From assembly GCA_044432925.1 (NCBI GenBank), contig JAWXUE010000044.1:1-7706 (forward strand): a DNA stretch of 7,706 nt, in the 5' to 3' direction. Source of the stretch: JAWXUE01 sp044432925. Its GTDB lineage: Bacteria > Bacillota_I > Bacilli_A > Acholeplasmatales > Anaeroplasmataceae. Positions 1-5,662 of this stretch are shown here, in pieces. Position 1 is the first letter of the stretch. Each line of letters starts with the position of its first letter. The position numbers were made by a program, and so were the translations under genes. Under the pieces are notes generated by a model. The model saw nothing but the letters and a program-made list of their open reading frames with translations. It was not told where the DNA came from and did no database searches.

Positions 1-442
1 GTATAATATAAAAATATAATACATTGTATAATGATATCTCTGAATCAACATAAAAGTTTCTAATTAAATAAACATATAAAGCACCTATTACATAAAGGGG
101 TACTAATGCTAATATACTTAAGTAAGGTATTTTCTTTTTATCTAAACTTATTAACAAAGTAAAAGGTATAAAACCAAGTATAAAACCAAATAAAGGATTA
201 ACAATATAAGAGAATCCTCCTCCTTGTGTAAATACTGGTATTCCTATTAAACCAATAATTATATAAGTTGTAACAACTATTAAAGTTTTCTTTGGTTTTA
301 ATAAGTATCCTATTAAAGCTAATGATAGTGTTTGAAGCGATAATTGACTAGCTCCTAAAGGGATTGTAAGTTTACTACAAAGTATTAATATTGCTAGCAA
401 CATTGCCATTAAAGTTAAGTCTTTAATTGTTATTTTATTCAC
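1..442 (-). CDS. bioY: Biotin transporter BioY, S component of an ECF transporter (3' end cut by window edge)
   Basis: Membrane protein that binds biotin and, usually with the shared EcfA/EcfA'/EcfT energy module, imports it. The 147 visible residues are free of stops and very hydrophobic, with likely membrane segments near residues 9-25, 35-48, 53-71, 82-100 and 106-127. The recognisable BioY signature lies at about residues 67-91: GIPVFTQGGG followed by NPLFGFILGF, matching the family's G-[LI]-P-V-F-x-x-G-G-G and P-T-F/G-G-[YF]-L-I-G-F blocks. The family is usually about 180-190 residues, so roughly 35-40 C-terminal residues lie beyond position 1. The start is GTG at 442-440: an in-frame TAA lies three codons upstream and AAGGA sits 9 nt before it. 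The next in-frame ATG (residue 12) would cut into the first membrane segment. It is transcribed away from the acc-fab operon, whose AccB protein needs biotin, which supports the call. No ecfA or ecfT gene is visible. Confidence 0.88.
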   Translation of the reverse strand, partial: MNKITIKDLTLMAMLLAILILCSKLTIPLGASQLSLQTLSLALIGYLLKPKKTLIVVTTYIIIGLIGIPVFTQGGGFSYIVNPLFGFILGFIPFTLLISLDKKKIPYLSILALVPLYVIGALYVYLIRNFYVDSEISLYNVLYFYII

Positions 443-451
443 ATAATCACA

Positions 452-456
452 TCCTT
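452..456 (-). promoter_or_regulatory. Ribosome binding site that fixes the bioY GTG start
   Basis: On the minus strand AAGGA lies 9 nt upstream of GTG (442-440). The only ATG nearby (444-442) is followed directly by TGA, so it cannot be the start. This favours initiation at GTG. Confidence 0.7.
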
Positions 457-464
457 ATACGTTA

Positions 465-493
465 AGTTTATCAAAAAATAGTTTTAATGTCAA
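465..493 (-). promoter_or_regulatory. Predicted sigma-A promoter of bioY
   Basis: On the minus strand a perfect -35 TTGACA (493-488) is followed by a 17-nt spacer and a -10 TAAACT (470-465), preceded by TGA, which gives an extended -10 (TGnTAAACT). The spacing is optimal. Transcription should begin about 7 nt after the -10, leaving a leader of only about 15 nt before the GTG start, too short for a riboswitch. The -35 lies 7 bp from the palindrome at 501-524. Predicted from sequence only. Confidence 0.75.
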
Positions 494-500
494 ACAATTT

Positions 501-524
501 AATGAATTAAGGCCTTAATTCATT
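501..524. promoter_or_regulatory. Perfect 24-bp palindrome, candidate operator shared by bioY and the acc-fab operon
   Basis: The half site AATGAATTAAGG is followed at once by its exact reverse complement, with no mismatch. It lies between two divergent promoters: it overlaps the first two bases of the accB-side -35 (TTGACA, 523-528) and ends 7 bp before the bioY-side -35 (488-493). A dimeric regulator bound here could block both. It does not resemble the FapR operator (TTAGTACC-type), the BirA operator (TTGTAAAC-type arms) or a FabT site (TTTGATnnTCAAA-type) as I know them. No uridine tract follows and it precedes the promoter, so it is unlikely to be a terminator. Its regulator is not in the window. 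Confidence 0.7.
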
Positions 525-555
525 GACAAAATATCTCTGTATTGTAAAATATAAT
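523..555 (+). promoter_or_regulatory. Predicted sigma-A promoter of the acc-fab-birA operon
   Basis: A perfect -35 TTGACA (523-528) is followed by two overlapping possible -10 boxes: TAAAAT (545-550, spacer 16) and the better-matching TATAAT (550-555, spacer 21, too long for normal use). The first pairing is more likely. The leader to the accB ATG would be about 50 nt, is A/G-rich and shows no riboswitch or attenuator. The -35 overlaps the palindrome, so binding there should repress. No further promoter is needed inside the operon, given the tight junctions. Confidence 0.68.
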
Positions 556-608
556 GTAGAGAAGAAAAAGATGTAAAAAGAGAATTTAAATAAAGAAGGT
601 GTTTTATT

Positions 609-1016
609 ATGGCATACGATATTGCTAAAATAATTAAAATGTTTGAAAATGCAAACATTGCTAAAATGGAATTAGAAGTAGATAATATAAAAATTAAATT
701 AGAAAAAAATATAACTGAAGATAAAGAGGAAACTGTTGTAGTTTCTAAAGCTGAAGAAAAACAAAAAGAAGTACCTACAGGTGTTAGTGTTACATCTCCT
801 GTAGTAGGTACATACTATGCTCAAAAATCTGTAGATAAACCACCATTTGTTACAAAAGGTTCTGTAGTTAAAAAAGGTGATGTATTATGTATCATCGAAG
901 CTATGAAAGTAATGAACGAAGTAACAGCACCTGTATCAGGTACTATTCTTGAAGTGTATTCATCTAGTGAGTCATTAGTTGAATATGATCAAGTGTTATT
1001 TTTAATTGGTGAGTAA
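609..1016 (+). CDS. accB: Biotin carboxyl carrier protein of acetyl-CoA carboxylase
   Basis: Carries the covalently bound biotin that shuttles carboxylate from biotin carboxylase (AccC) to the carboxyltransferase (AccD/AccA) in the first committed step of fatty acid synthesis; cytoplasmic. The 135 residues show an N-terminal segment (about 1-35), a charged flexible linker rich in Lys, Glu and Val (about 36-60) and the biotinyl domain (about 61-135). The biotinylation motif is EAMKVMNE, with the target lysine at K100. The 'thumb' loop typical of bacterial AccB is present (about residues 70-80, between SPVVGTYY and PFV), which separates it from other lipoyl/biotinyl domains. The ATG is preceded by AGAAGG with 9-nt spacing. 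First gene of the operon; its expected modifying enzyme, BirA, is the last gene. The length is a little under the 150-160 residues common in the family because the linker is short and lacks the usual Ala/Pro richness. Confidence 0.96.
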   Translation: MAYDIAKIIKMFENANIAKMELEVDNIKIKLEKNITEDKEETVVVSKAEEKQKEVPTGVSVTSPVVGTYYAQKSVDKPPFVTKGSVVKKGDVLCIIEAMKVMNEVTAPVSGTILEVYSSSESLVEYDQVLFLIGE

Positions 1017-1018
1017 TA

Positions 1019-2404
1019 ATGATTAAAAAAGTTTTAGTTGCAAATCGTGGTGAGATTGCAGTAAGAATTATTAGAGCATGTAAAGAAATGAGAATAAAGA
1101 CAGTAGCAGTTTATTCAACTGTAGATAAGAATTCACTTCATGTTATGTTAGCAGATGAGTCTTATTGTATTGGTGGAGCTAAAAGTAAAGATAGTTATTT
1201 AAATATGAGTAACATTATTAGTGTTGCTTGTTTATCTGGTTGTGATGCAATTCACCCAGGATATGGATTTTTATCTGAGAATGCTATGTTTGCACGTACT
1301 GTAGAAAGATGTGGATTAATTTTTATTGGTCCTAATCCTGATATAATCGAAAAAATGGGTAATAAAAGTATGGCAAGATCAACTATGATTGCTGCTTCGA
1401 TACCTGTTATACCTGGAAGTGGTATTTTAAATACTTTAGAAGAAGCTAAAAAATTTGCTAAAAAGATAAAGTATCCTGTTTTATTAAAAGCATCTAATGG
1501 TGGTGGTGGAAAAGGAATGAGAGTCGTTCTTAAAGAAACTGAATTAGAAGATGCATACAATATTACTAAAGCAGAAGCTTTAGCTAATTTTGGTGATGAT
1601 GAAATTTATATGGAAAAACTGTTAGTTGATCCTAAACATATAGAAGTACAAGTTGCATGTGATAAACATGGAAATGTTGTTCATTTATTTGAACGTGATT
1701 GTAGTATTCAAAGAAACAAACAAAAGTTGATTGAGGAGTCTCCTTGTACAACTTTATCTAAAGAATTAAAAGAGAAAATGTATGAAGCTGCTGTTAAAGC
1801 ATGTCAATTCGTAAATTATGATAGTGTTGGTACTATTGAGTTTTTAGTTAAAGATAATGATTTTTATTTTATGGAAATGAATACTAGAATTCAAGTAGAG
1901 CATACTGTAACTGAAATGGTTACAGATATTGATTTAGTAAAAACACAAATTAGAATTTCTAGAAAAGAGCCTCTTCATTTTAAACAAGAAGATGTAAAGA
2001 TTAATTCACATTGTATTGAATGTAGAATTAATGCTGAGGATCCTGATAACGGATTTAAACCAACTCCAGGTAAGATTACTGAAATCTTTTTACCAGGTGG
2101 TAAAGGTATTAGAATAGATGGTTCAATTTATGCACATTATGATGTGTCTCCATTTTATGATTCTATGTTACTAAAATTAATTGTATTTGCACCTACACGT
2201 TTAGAGTGTATTAGAAAATTAAGAGTAGCATTAGAAGAATTAATTATTGATGGTGTTAAAACAAATGTAGATTATCATTATATGATTTCATACATTAAAT
2301 CATTTATTTCAGGTAATTATAATATTGGATTCGTTGAAAAATTAGCGAAGGAGACTGATGGCTTTGATAAAATCATTTCAGAATCGAAAGAAAACAGTAA
2401 ATGA
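1019..2404 (+). CDS. accC: Biotin carboxylase subunit of acetyl-CoA carboxylase
   Basis: Uses ATP and bicarbonate to carboxylate the biotin on AccB; cytoplasmic, normally a homodimer. The 461 residues match the family length (about 450). Domain order is as expected: N-terminal pre-ATP-grasp domain (VANRGEIAVRIIRA at 8-20, HPGYGFLSEN at 79-88), ATP-grasp domain with the glycine-rich loop ASNGGGGKGMR (158-168) and nucleotide-binding K157, then the C-terminal domain (about 330-445). Compared with E. coli AccC the active site is intact: K236 in QKLIEE, E286, N288 and R290 in EMNTR, E294 in QVEH and R336 in ECRINAEDP. It starts 2 nt after accB. Its Shine-Dalgarno GGTGAG (1008-1013) is formed by the last two accB codons, so translation is probably coupled. 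Its 3' end overlaps the start of accD by 47 nt. It ends in TGA, evidence for the standard genetic code. It could only be confused with the carboxylase part of pyruvate or propionyl-CoA carboxylase, which the neighbours argue against. Confidence 0.97.
   Translation: MIKKVLVANRGEIAVRIIRACKEMRIKTVAVYSTVDKNSLHVMLADESYCIGGAKSKDSYLNMSNIISVACLSGCDAIHPGYGFLSENAMFARTVERCGLIFIGPNPDIIEKMGNKSMARSTMIAASIPVIPGSGILNTLEEAKKFAKKIKYPVLLKASNGGGGKGMRVVLKETELEDAYNITKAEALANFGDDEIYMEKLLVDPKHIEVQVACDKHGNVVHLFERDCSIQRNKQKLIEESPCTTLSKELKEKMYEAAVKACQFVNYDSVGTIEFLVKDNDFYFMEMNTRIQVEHTVTEMVTDIDLVKTQIRISRKEPLHFKQEDVKINSHCIECRINAEDPDNGFKPTPGKITEIFLPGGKGIRIDGSIYAHYDVSPFYDSMLLKLIVFAPTRLECIRKLRVALEELIIDGVKTNVDYHYMISYIKSFISGNYNIGFVEKLAKETDGFDKIISESKENSK
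2348..2353 (+). promoter_or_regulatory. Shine-Dalgarno inside accC that sets the overlapping accD start
   Basis: AAGGAG lies 4 nt before the ATG at 2358, inside the accC coding region. The spacing is short but the match is strong. It supports a real 47-nt overlap, since the next in-frame ATG (codon 43) would leave only four residues before the first zinc-finger cysteine. Confidence 0.7.
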
Positions 2405-3236
2405 TTTTAAAGATAATCTTAGAATAATTAAATATATCAAAGAAGATACTTATTTTAATCAAGATAGTAATGTACCAGATGATATGGTTGTATTATGTAA
2501 AAAATGTAATAACTCTATATTAACTGAATTATTAATTAATAATAAGTTTGTATGTCCTAAGTGTAGTCATCATCATAAAATAGGTGCTCATATAAGACTA
2601 CAATTAACATTTGATAGTTTTGATGAACATGATAAATTTTTAAAAGAAAAAAGTTTTGCTTTTGATCAATATAAAAATAAAATTGAACAGTATAGAGAAA
2701 AAACAGATTTACTCGATGCTGTTATAACAGGAGTAGCAACACTAAATAAATCTAGTGTTGCTGTTGCTGTAATGGACTCATATTTCATGATGGGAAGTAT
2801 GGGACAAACTGTAGGAGAAAAAATAACTAGATTAGTAGAATACGCTACAAAACATAATCTACCTTTAGTTATATTTTGTACATCAGGTGGAGCACGTATG
2901 CAAGAAGGTATTATATCTTTAATGCAAATGGCAAAAGTTTCTCAAGCTATTGCTATTCATAAACAAAAGAATTTATATGTAAGTGTTTTAACTCATCCTA
3001 CTACAGGAGGAGTTAGTGCAAGTTTTGCATCACTTGGTGATATTACTATTGCTGAACCTAATTCATTAATTGGATTTGCTGGGAGAAGAGTTATTGAAAG
3101 AACAATAAATGTCCAACTTCCTGATGAGTTTCAAACTAGTGAATTTTTATTAGATAAAGGTTTTATTGATATGATAGTAGAAAGGGATAAGTTAAGAAAT
3201 ACTTTAGATAGTATTTTAAAACTTCACAATTATTAA
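2358..3236 (+). CDS. accD: Acetyl-CoA carboxylase carboxyltransferase, beta subunit
   Basis: With AccA it forms the alpha2-beta2 carboxyltransferase that moves carboxylate from biotinyl-AccB to acetyl-CoA to give malonyl-CoA. The 292 residues match the family. The N-terminal four-cysteine zinc finger is complete (C47-x2-C50, C66-x2-C69). The crotonase-fold core (about 115-290) contains SYFMMGSMGQTVGEK (141-155), SGGARMQEG (176-184), THPTTGGVSASFASLGD (212-228) and the PNSLIGFAGRRVIE block (234-247), all AccD hallmarks. The basic N-terminus MALIKSFQNRKK resembles typical AccD starts, supporting the upstream ATG. It overlaps the accC end by 47 nt in another frame and is followed by accA after 1 nt. 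AccD and AccA are needed in equal amounts, which fits this tight linkage. In E. coli the AccD zinc finger also binds mRNA and DNA; whether that holds here cannot be seen. Confidence 0.97.
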   Translation: MALIKSFQNRKKTVNDFKDNLRIIKYIKEDTYFNQDSNVPDDMVVLCKKCNNSILTELLINNKFVCPKCSHHHKIGAHIRLQLTFDSFDEHDKFLKEKSFAFDQYKNKIEQYREKTDLLDAVITGVATLNKSSVAVAVMDSYFMMGSMGQTVGEKITRLVEYATKHNLPLVIFCTSGGARMQEGIISLMQMAKVSQAIAIHKQKNLYVSVLTHPTTGGVSASFASLGDITIAEPNSLIGFAGRRVIERTINVQLPDEFQTSEFLLDKGFIDMIVERDKLRNTLDSILKLHNY

Positions 3237-3237
3237 T

Positions 3238-4041
3238 ATGAAAAAACTTACTGCTTGGGAAAGAGTATTAGCTGCTAGAGACATAAAAAGGCCTAAAGCA
3301 AGCCATTATCTGAATTCCCTATTTACTGATTTTGTAGAAATGCATGGAGATCAATATTACTCTGATGATAAATCAATGATTTGTGGTATTGGATTTTTTA
3401 ATAATATTCCTGTTACTGTTTTAGCACAAGCTAAAGGTAGTGACACTACTGAAAATATCGAAAGAAACTTTGGTTCTAATAATCCAGAAGGGTTTAGAAA
3501 GTCATTAAGACTTGCTAAACAAGCTGAGAAATTTAATAGACCTATTATTACTATAGTAGATACTGCTGGGGCGTTTCCTGGTGTTGGAGCTGAGGAAAGA
3601 GGTCAATCTCGTGCAATAGCACAAAATATTTCTGAATTCTCTTCTTTAAAAGTACCAGTTATTTCAATAGTAATTGGGGAAGGTGGAAGTGGTGGAGCAC
3701 TAGCATTAAGTGTTGCTAACAAAATTATCATGTTAGAGAATGCAATTTATTCTATTATTTCACCTGAGGGATTTACATCTATTTTATTTAAAGATACTAT
3801 TAGAGTTGAAGAAGCAACTGATTTAATGGAACTTACTTCAAATTCTTTATTTGAAAAAGGTATTGTAGATAATATAGTTAGTGAATACTCAAATATTAAT
3901 GATAACTTTGATAAAGTAATTAAAGATATAAAAAATATTATTAGCGCTTATTTATTAGAGTTTTCAACATTATCATCAGATGATATTGTAAAACAAAGAT
4001 ATAAAAAATTTAGAAAGATTGGTACTGATTACCAATCATAA
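3238..4041 (+). CDS. accA: Acetyl-CoA carboxylase carboxyltransferase, alpha subunit (short form)
   Basis: Partner of AccD in the carboxyltransferase half-reaction. The 267 residues hold the crotonase-like core with family motifs: ARDIKRPKASHYL (13-25), FVEMHGDQYYSDD (32-44), AQAKGSDTTENIERNFG (63-79), NPEGFRKSLRLAKQAEKF (82-99), VDTAGAFPGVGAEERGQ (107-123) and IGEGGSGGALAL (146-157), the paired glycines of the oxyanion region. E. coli AccA has about 319 residues; the missing part is its N-terminal helical extension, which is also absent from other short Bacillota AccA proteins, so this is not a truncation caused by a wrong start. In this frame a TAA occurs seven codons upstream, at 3217-3219, with no ATG between. 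The ATG lies 1 nt after the accD stop and has no evident Shine-Dalgarno, so it probably depends on ribosomes finishing accD. Confidence 0.96.
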   Translation: MKKLTAWERVLAARDIKRPKASHYLNSLFTDFVEMHGDQYYSDDKSMICGIGFFNNIPVTVLAQAKGSDTTENIERNFGSNNPEGFRKSLRLAKQAEKFNRPIITIVDTAGAFPGVGAEERGQSRAIAQNISEFSSLKVPVISIVIGEGGSGGALALSVANKIIMLENAIYSIISPEGFTSILFKDTIRVEEATDLMELTSNSLFEKGIVDNIVSEYSNINDNFDKVIKDIKNIISAYLLEFSTLSSDDIVKQRYKKFRKIGTDYQS

Positions 4042-4052
4042 AGGAGTAAACT

Positions 4053-4937
4053 ATGATAGCTTTTTTATTTGCTGGGCAAGGTAGTCAATATCCTAATATG
4101 GGTAGTGACTTATATAACAACTTTGATGATGTTAAAGAAGTATTTAATAACATACCATCTAAGTTAAAAGAAATCTTATTAAGTGATAGTGAAGAAATTA
4201 ACGATACACAATATGCACAACCTGCTATATTCTTAATTTCTTATTTATTAGCTTCTAAATTAAATGTTAAACCTGATTATGTTGCTGGATTATCATTAGG
4301 AGAATATTCCGCTTTATGTTATGCTAATGTATTTAGTTTTAATGATGGATTAGATATTACTTCTAAAAGAGGATTAATAATGAATAAAGCATTAGAAAAT
4401 ACTAATAGTGGAATGTATGCTGTTTTAGGTAGTGATGCAGAAACTATAAATAGTGTTGTTAGTAAGATTGATGGTGTTGAAGTTGCAAATTATAATTGTC
4501 CTGGACAAATTGTTATTACAGGTTATTTAGATAAATTAGAAGAAGCAGTAACCGAATTAACTAATTTAGGTGTAAGAAGATGTATTAAATTAAATGTATC
4601 TGGTGCATTTCATAGTAGTTTATTAGTTGATGCTTCTGTTGAATTAAGAGAAGTATTAAATGAATATAATTTTAATGATAAAGAAACTAAAGTTATATTT
4701 AATACATTAGGGACTGAATCAAATGAAGATGTTAAAGACTTACTACAAAATCAAATTAAATCAAGTGTTTTATTTGAACAAAGTATTGAGTATATGATCA
4801 ACCAAGGAGTTACAACTTTTATTGAAATAGGTTCGAAAAACAATTTAAGTGGATTTGTTAAAAAGATTAATAGAGATGTAAAAATATTAAATGTATATGA
4901 TTTTGAAACATTAAAGAAAGTAGGAGAAGAACTATGA
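4053..4937 (+). CDS. fabD: Malonyl-CoA:acyl carrier protein transacylase
   Basis: Transfers malonyl from malonyl-CoA, the product of the enzyme encoded just upstream, to acyl carrier protein, supplying extender units for type II fatty acid synthesis. The 294 residues are a little shorter than the usual 305-310. N-terminal FLFAGQGSQ supplies the oxyanion glutamine Q9. The nucleophile is S81 in AGLSLGEYSAL; the usual GHSxG histidine before it is leucine, a variant I know from other Bacillota FabD. R106 (SKRGLIM) binds the malonyl carboxylate, H187 in SGAFHSS is the catalytic histidine and Q234 is the conserved glutamine of the QxxSPV block, here QIKSSV with the proline lost. The start has a strong AAGGAG (4041-4046) 6 nt upstream, the best in the operon, and the gap to accA is 11 nt. 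The stop overlaps the fabG start (ATGA). Confidence 0.96.
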   Translation: MIAFLFAGQGSQYPNMGSDLYNNFDDVKEVFNNIPSKLKEILLSDSEEINDTQYAQPAIFLISYLLASKLNVKPDYVAGLSLGEYSALCYANVFSFNDGLDITSKRGLIMNKALENTNSGMYAVLGSDAETINSVVSKIDGVEVANYNCPGQIVITGYLDKLEEAVTELTNLGVRRCIKLNVSGAFHSSLLVDASVELREVLNEYNFNDKETKVIFNTLGTESNEDVKDLLQNQIKSSVLFEQSIEYMINQGVTTFIEIGSKNNLSGFVKKINRDVKILNVYDFETLKKVGEEL

Positions 4938-5662
4938 AAGTAGCAATCGTAACAGGAAGTACAAGAGGAATTGGTAAAGCAATAGCAATCAACCTAGCAA
5001 AAGATGGATATAATGTAGTAATTAACTATAACTCAAGTGATGAGTTAGCTTTAGAAGTAAAAAAAGAATGTGATGTATATAATGAAGCTTTAATCGTTAA
5101 ATGTAATATTGCATCATTTGATGATACTTTAAGTTTAGTTAATACAGTTATGGATAAATTTGGACAAATTGATTTATTAGTAAATAATGCTGGGATAACT
5201 CAAGATGGATTAGTTATGAGAATGAGTGAATCTCAATTTGATGATGTAATCAATGTAAACTTAAAAGGTGCATTCAATATGTGTAAACATGTATCAAAAC
5301 ATATGTTTAAACAAAGAAGTGGAAAAATTATTAACATGACTTCTGTTATTGGTTTAATTGGAAATGCTGGTCAAGCTAATTACGCTGCATCAAAAGGTGG
5401 AGTTATTGCTATGACTAAGTCTTTAGCAAAAGAATTTGCTGCAAGAGGAATTACTGTTAATGCAGTTGCTCCTGGGTTCATTGAAACTGATATGACAGAT
5501 AAATTAAATGAAGAGCAAAAAGAAGCTATTGTAGCACATATTCCTTTAAAAAGAATTGGTACAAGTGATGATGTTGCTAATTTAGTTAATTTCTTAGCTT
5601 CAACTAATGCTGATTATATTACTGGACAAATATTCCAAGTAGATGGTGGGATGGTAATTTAA
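4934..5662 (+). CDS. fabG: 3-oxoacyl-[acyl carrier protein] reductase
   Basis: NADPH-dependent reduction of 3-oxoacyl-ACP to 3-hydroxyacyl-ACP, the first reductive step of each elongation cycle. The 242 residues are standard for FabG, a short-chain dehydrogenase/reductase. Visible elements: cofactor loop TGSTRGIG (7-14), LVNNAG (82-87), N109 in NVNLKG, catalytic S137, Y150 and K154 (YAASK), then VAPGFIETDM (178-187) and the C-terminal TGQIFQVDGGM (230-240). N109, S137, Y150 and K154 form the complete catalytic tetrad. R11 in the cofactor loop is consistent with NADPH preference. The ATG overlaps the fabD stop by 4 nt (ATGA), with GGAG 7 nt upstream inside fabD. SDR proteins are diverse, but the position between fabD and fabF makes the fatty acid role secure. 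Confidence 0.95.
   Translation: MKVAIVTGSTRGIGKAIAINLAKDGYNVVINYNSSDELALEVKKECDVYNEALIVKCNIASFDDTLSLVNTVMDKFGQIDLLVNNAGITQDGLVMRMSESQFDDVINVNLKGAFNMCKHVSKHMFKQRSGKIINMTSVIGLIGNAGQANYAASKGGVIAMTKSLAKEFAARGITVNAVAPGFIETDMTDKLNEEQKEAIVAHIPLKRIGTSDDVANLVNFLASTNADYITGQIFQVDGGMVI

Noticed and set aside
462..476. Weak FabT-like sequence (TTTGATAAACTTAA on the minus strand) over the bioY -10
   Set aside because: Only one half fits a TTTGAT...ATCAAA palindrome, and the match is explained by the extended -10 box and AT richness.
501..524. Palindrome read as an intrinsic terminator of an upstream gene
   Set aside because: The gene to its left is transcribed away from it, the operon promoter begins inside it, and no T-run follows on either strand.
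556..608. Riboswitch or attenuator in the accB leader
   Set aside because: The leader is only about 50 nt, A/G-rich, and shows no stable paired element or conserved riboswitch core.
1252..1560. Minus-strand open frame of 102 codons inside accC
   Set aside because: It lies wholly within the conserved ATP-grasp coding region of accC on the opposite strand, has no ribosome binding site of note and encodes a low-complexity proline/leucine-rich product. It is a shadow of accC.
2395..2404. Use of genetic code 4 (TGA as tryptophan), as in Mycoplasma
   Set aside because: accC and fabD end in TGA where the family ends, and tryptophan is written TGG in accA, fabF and birA.
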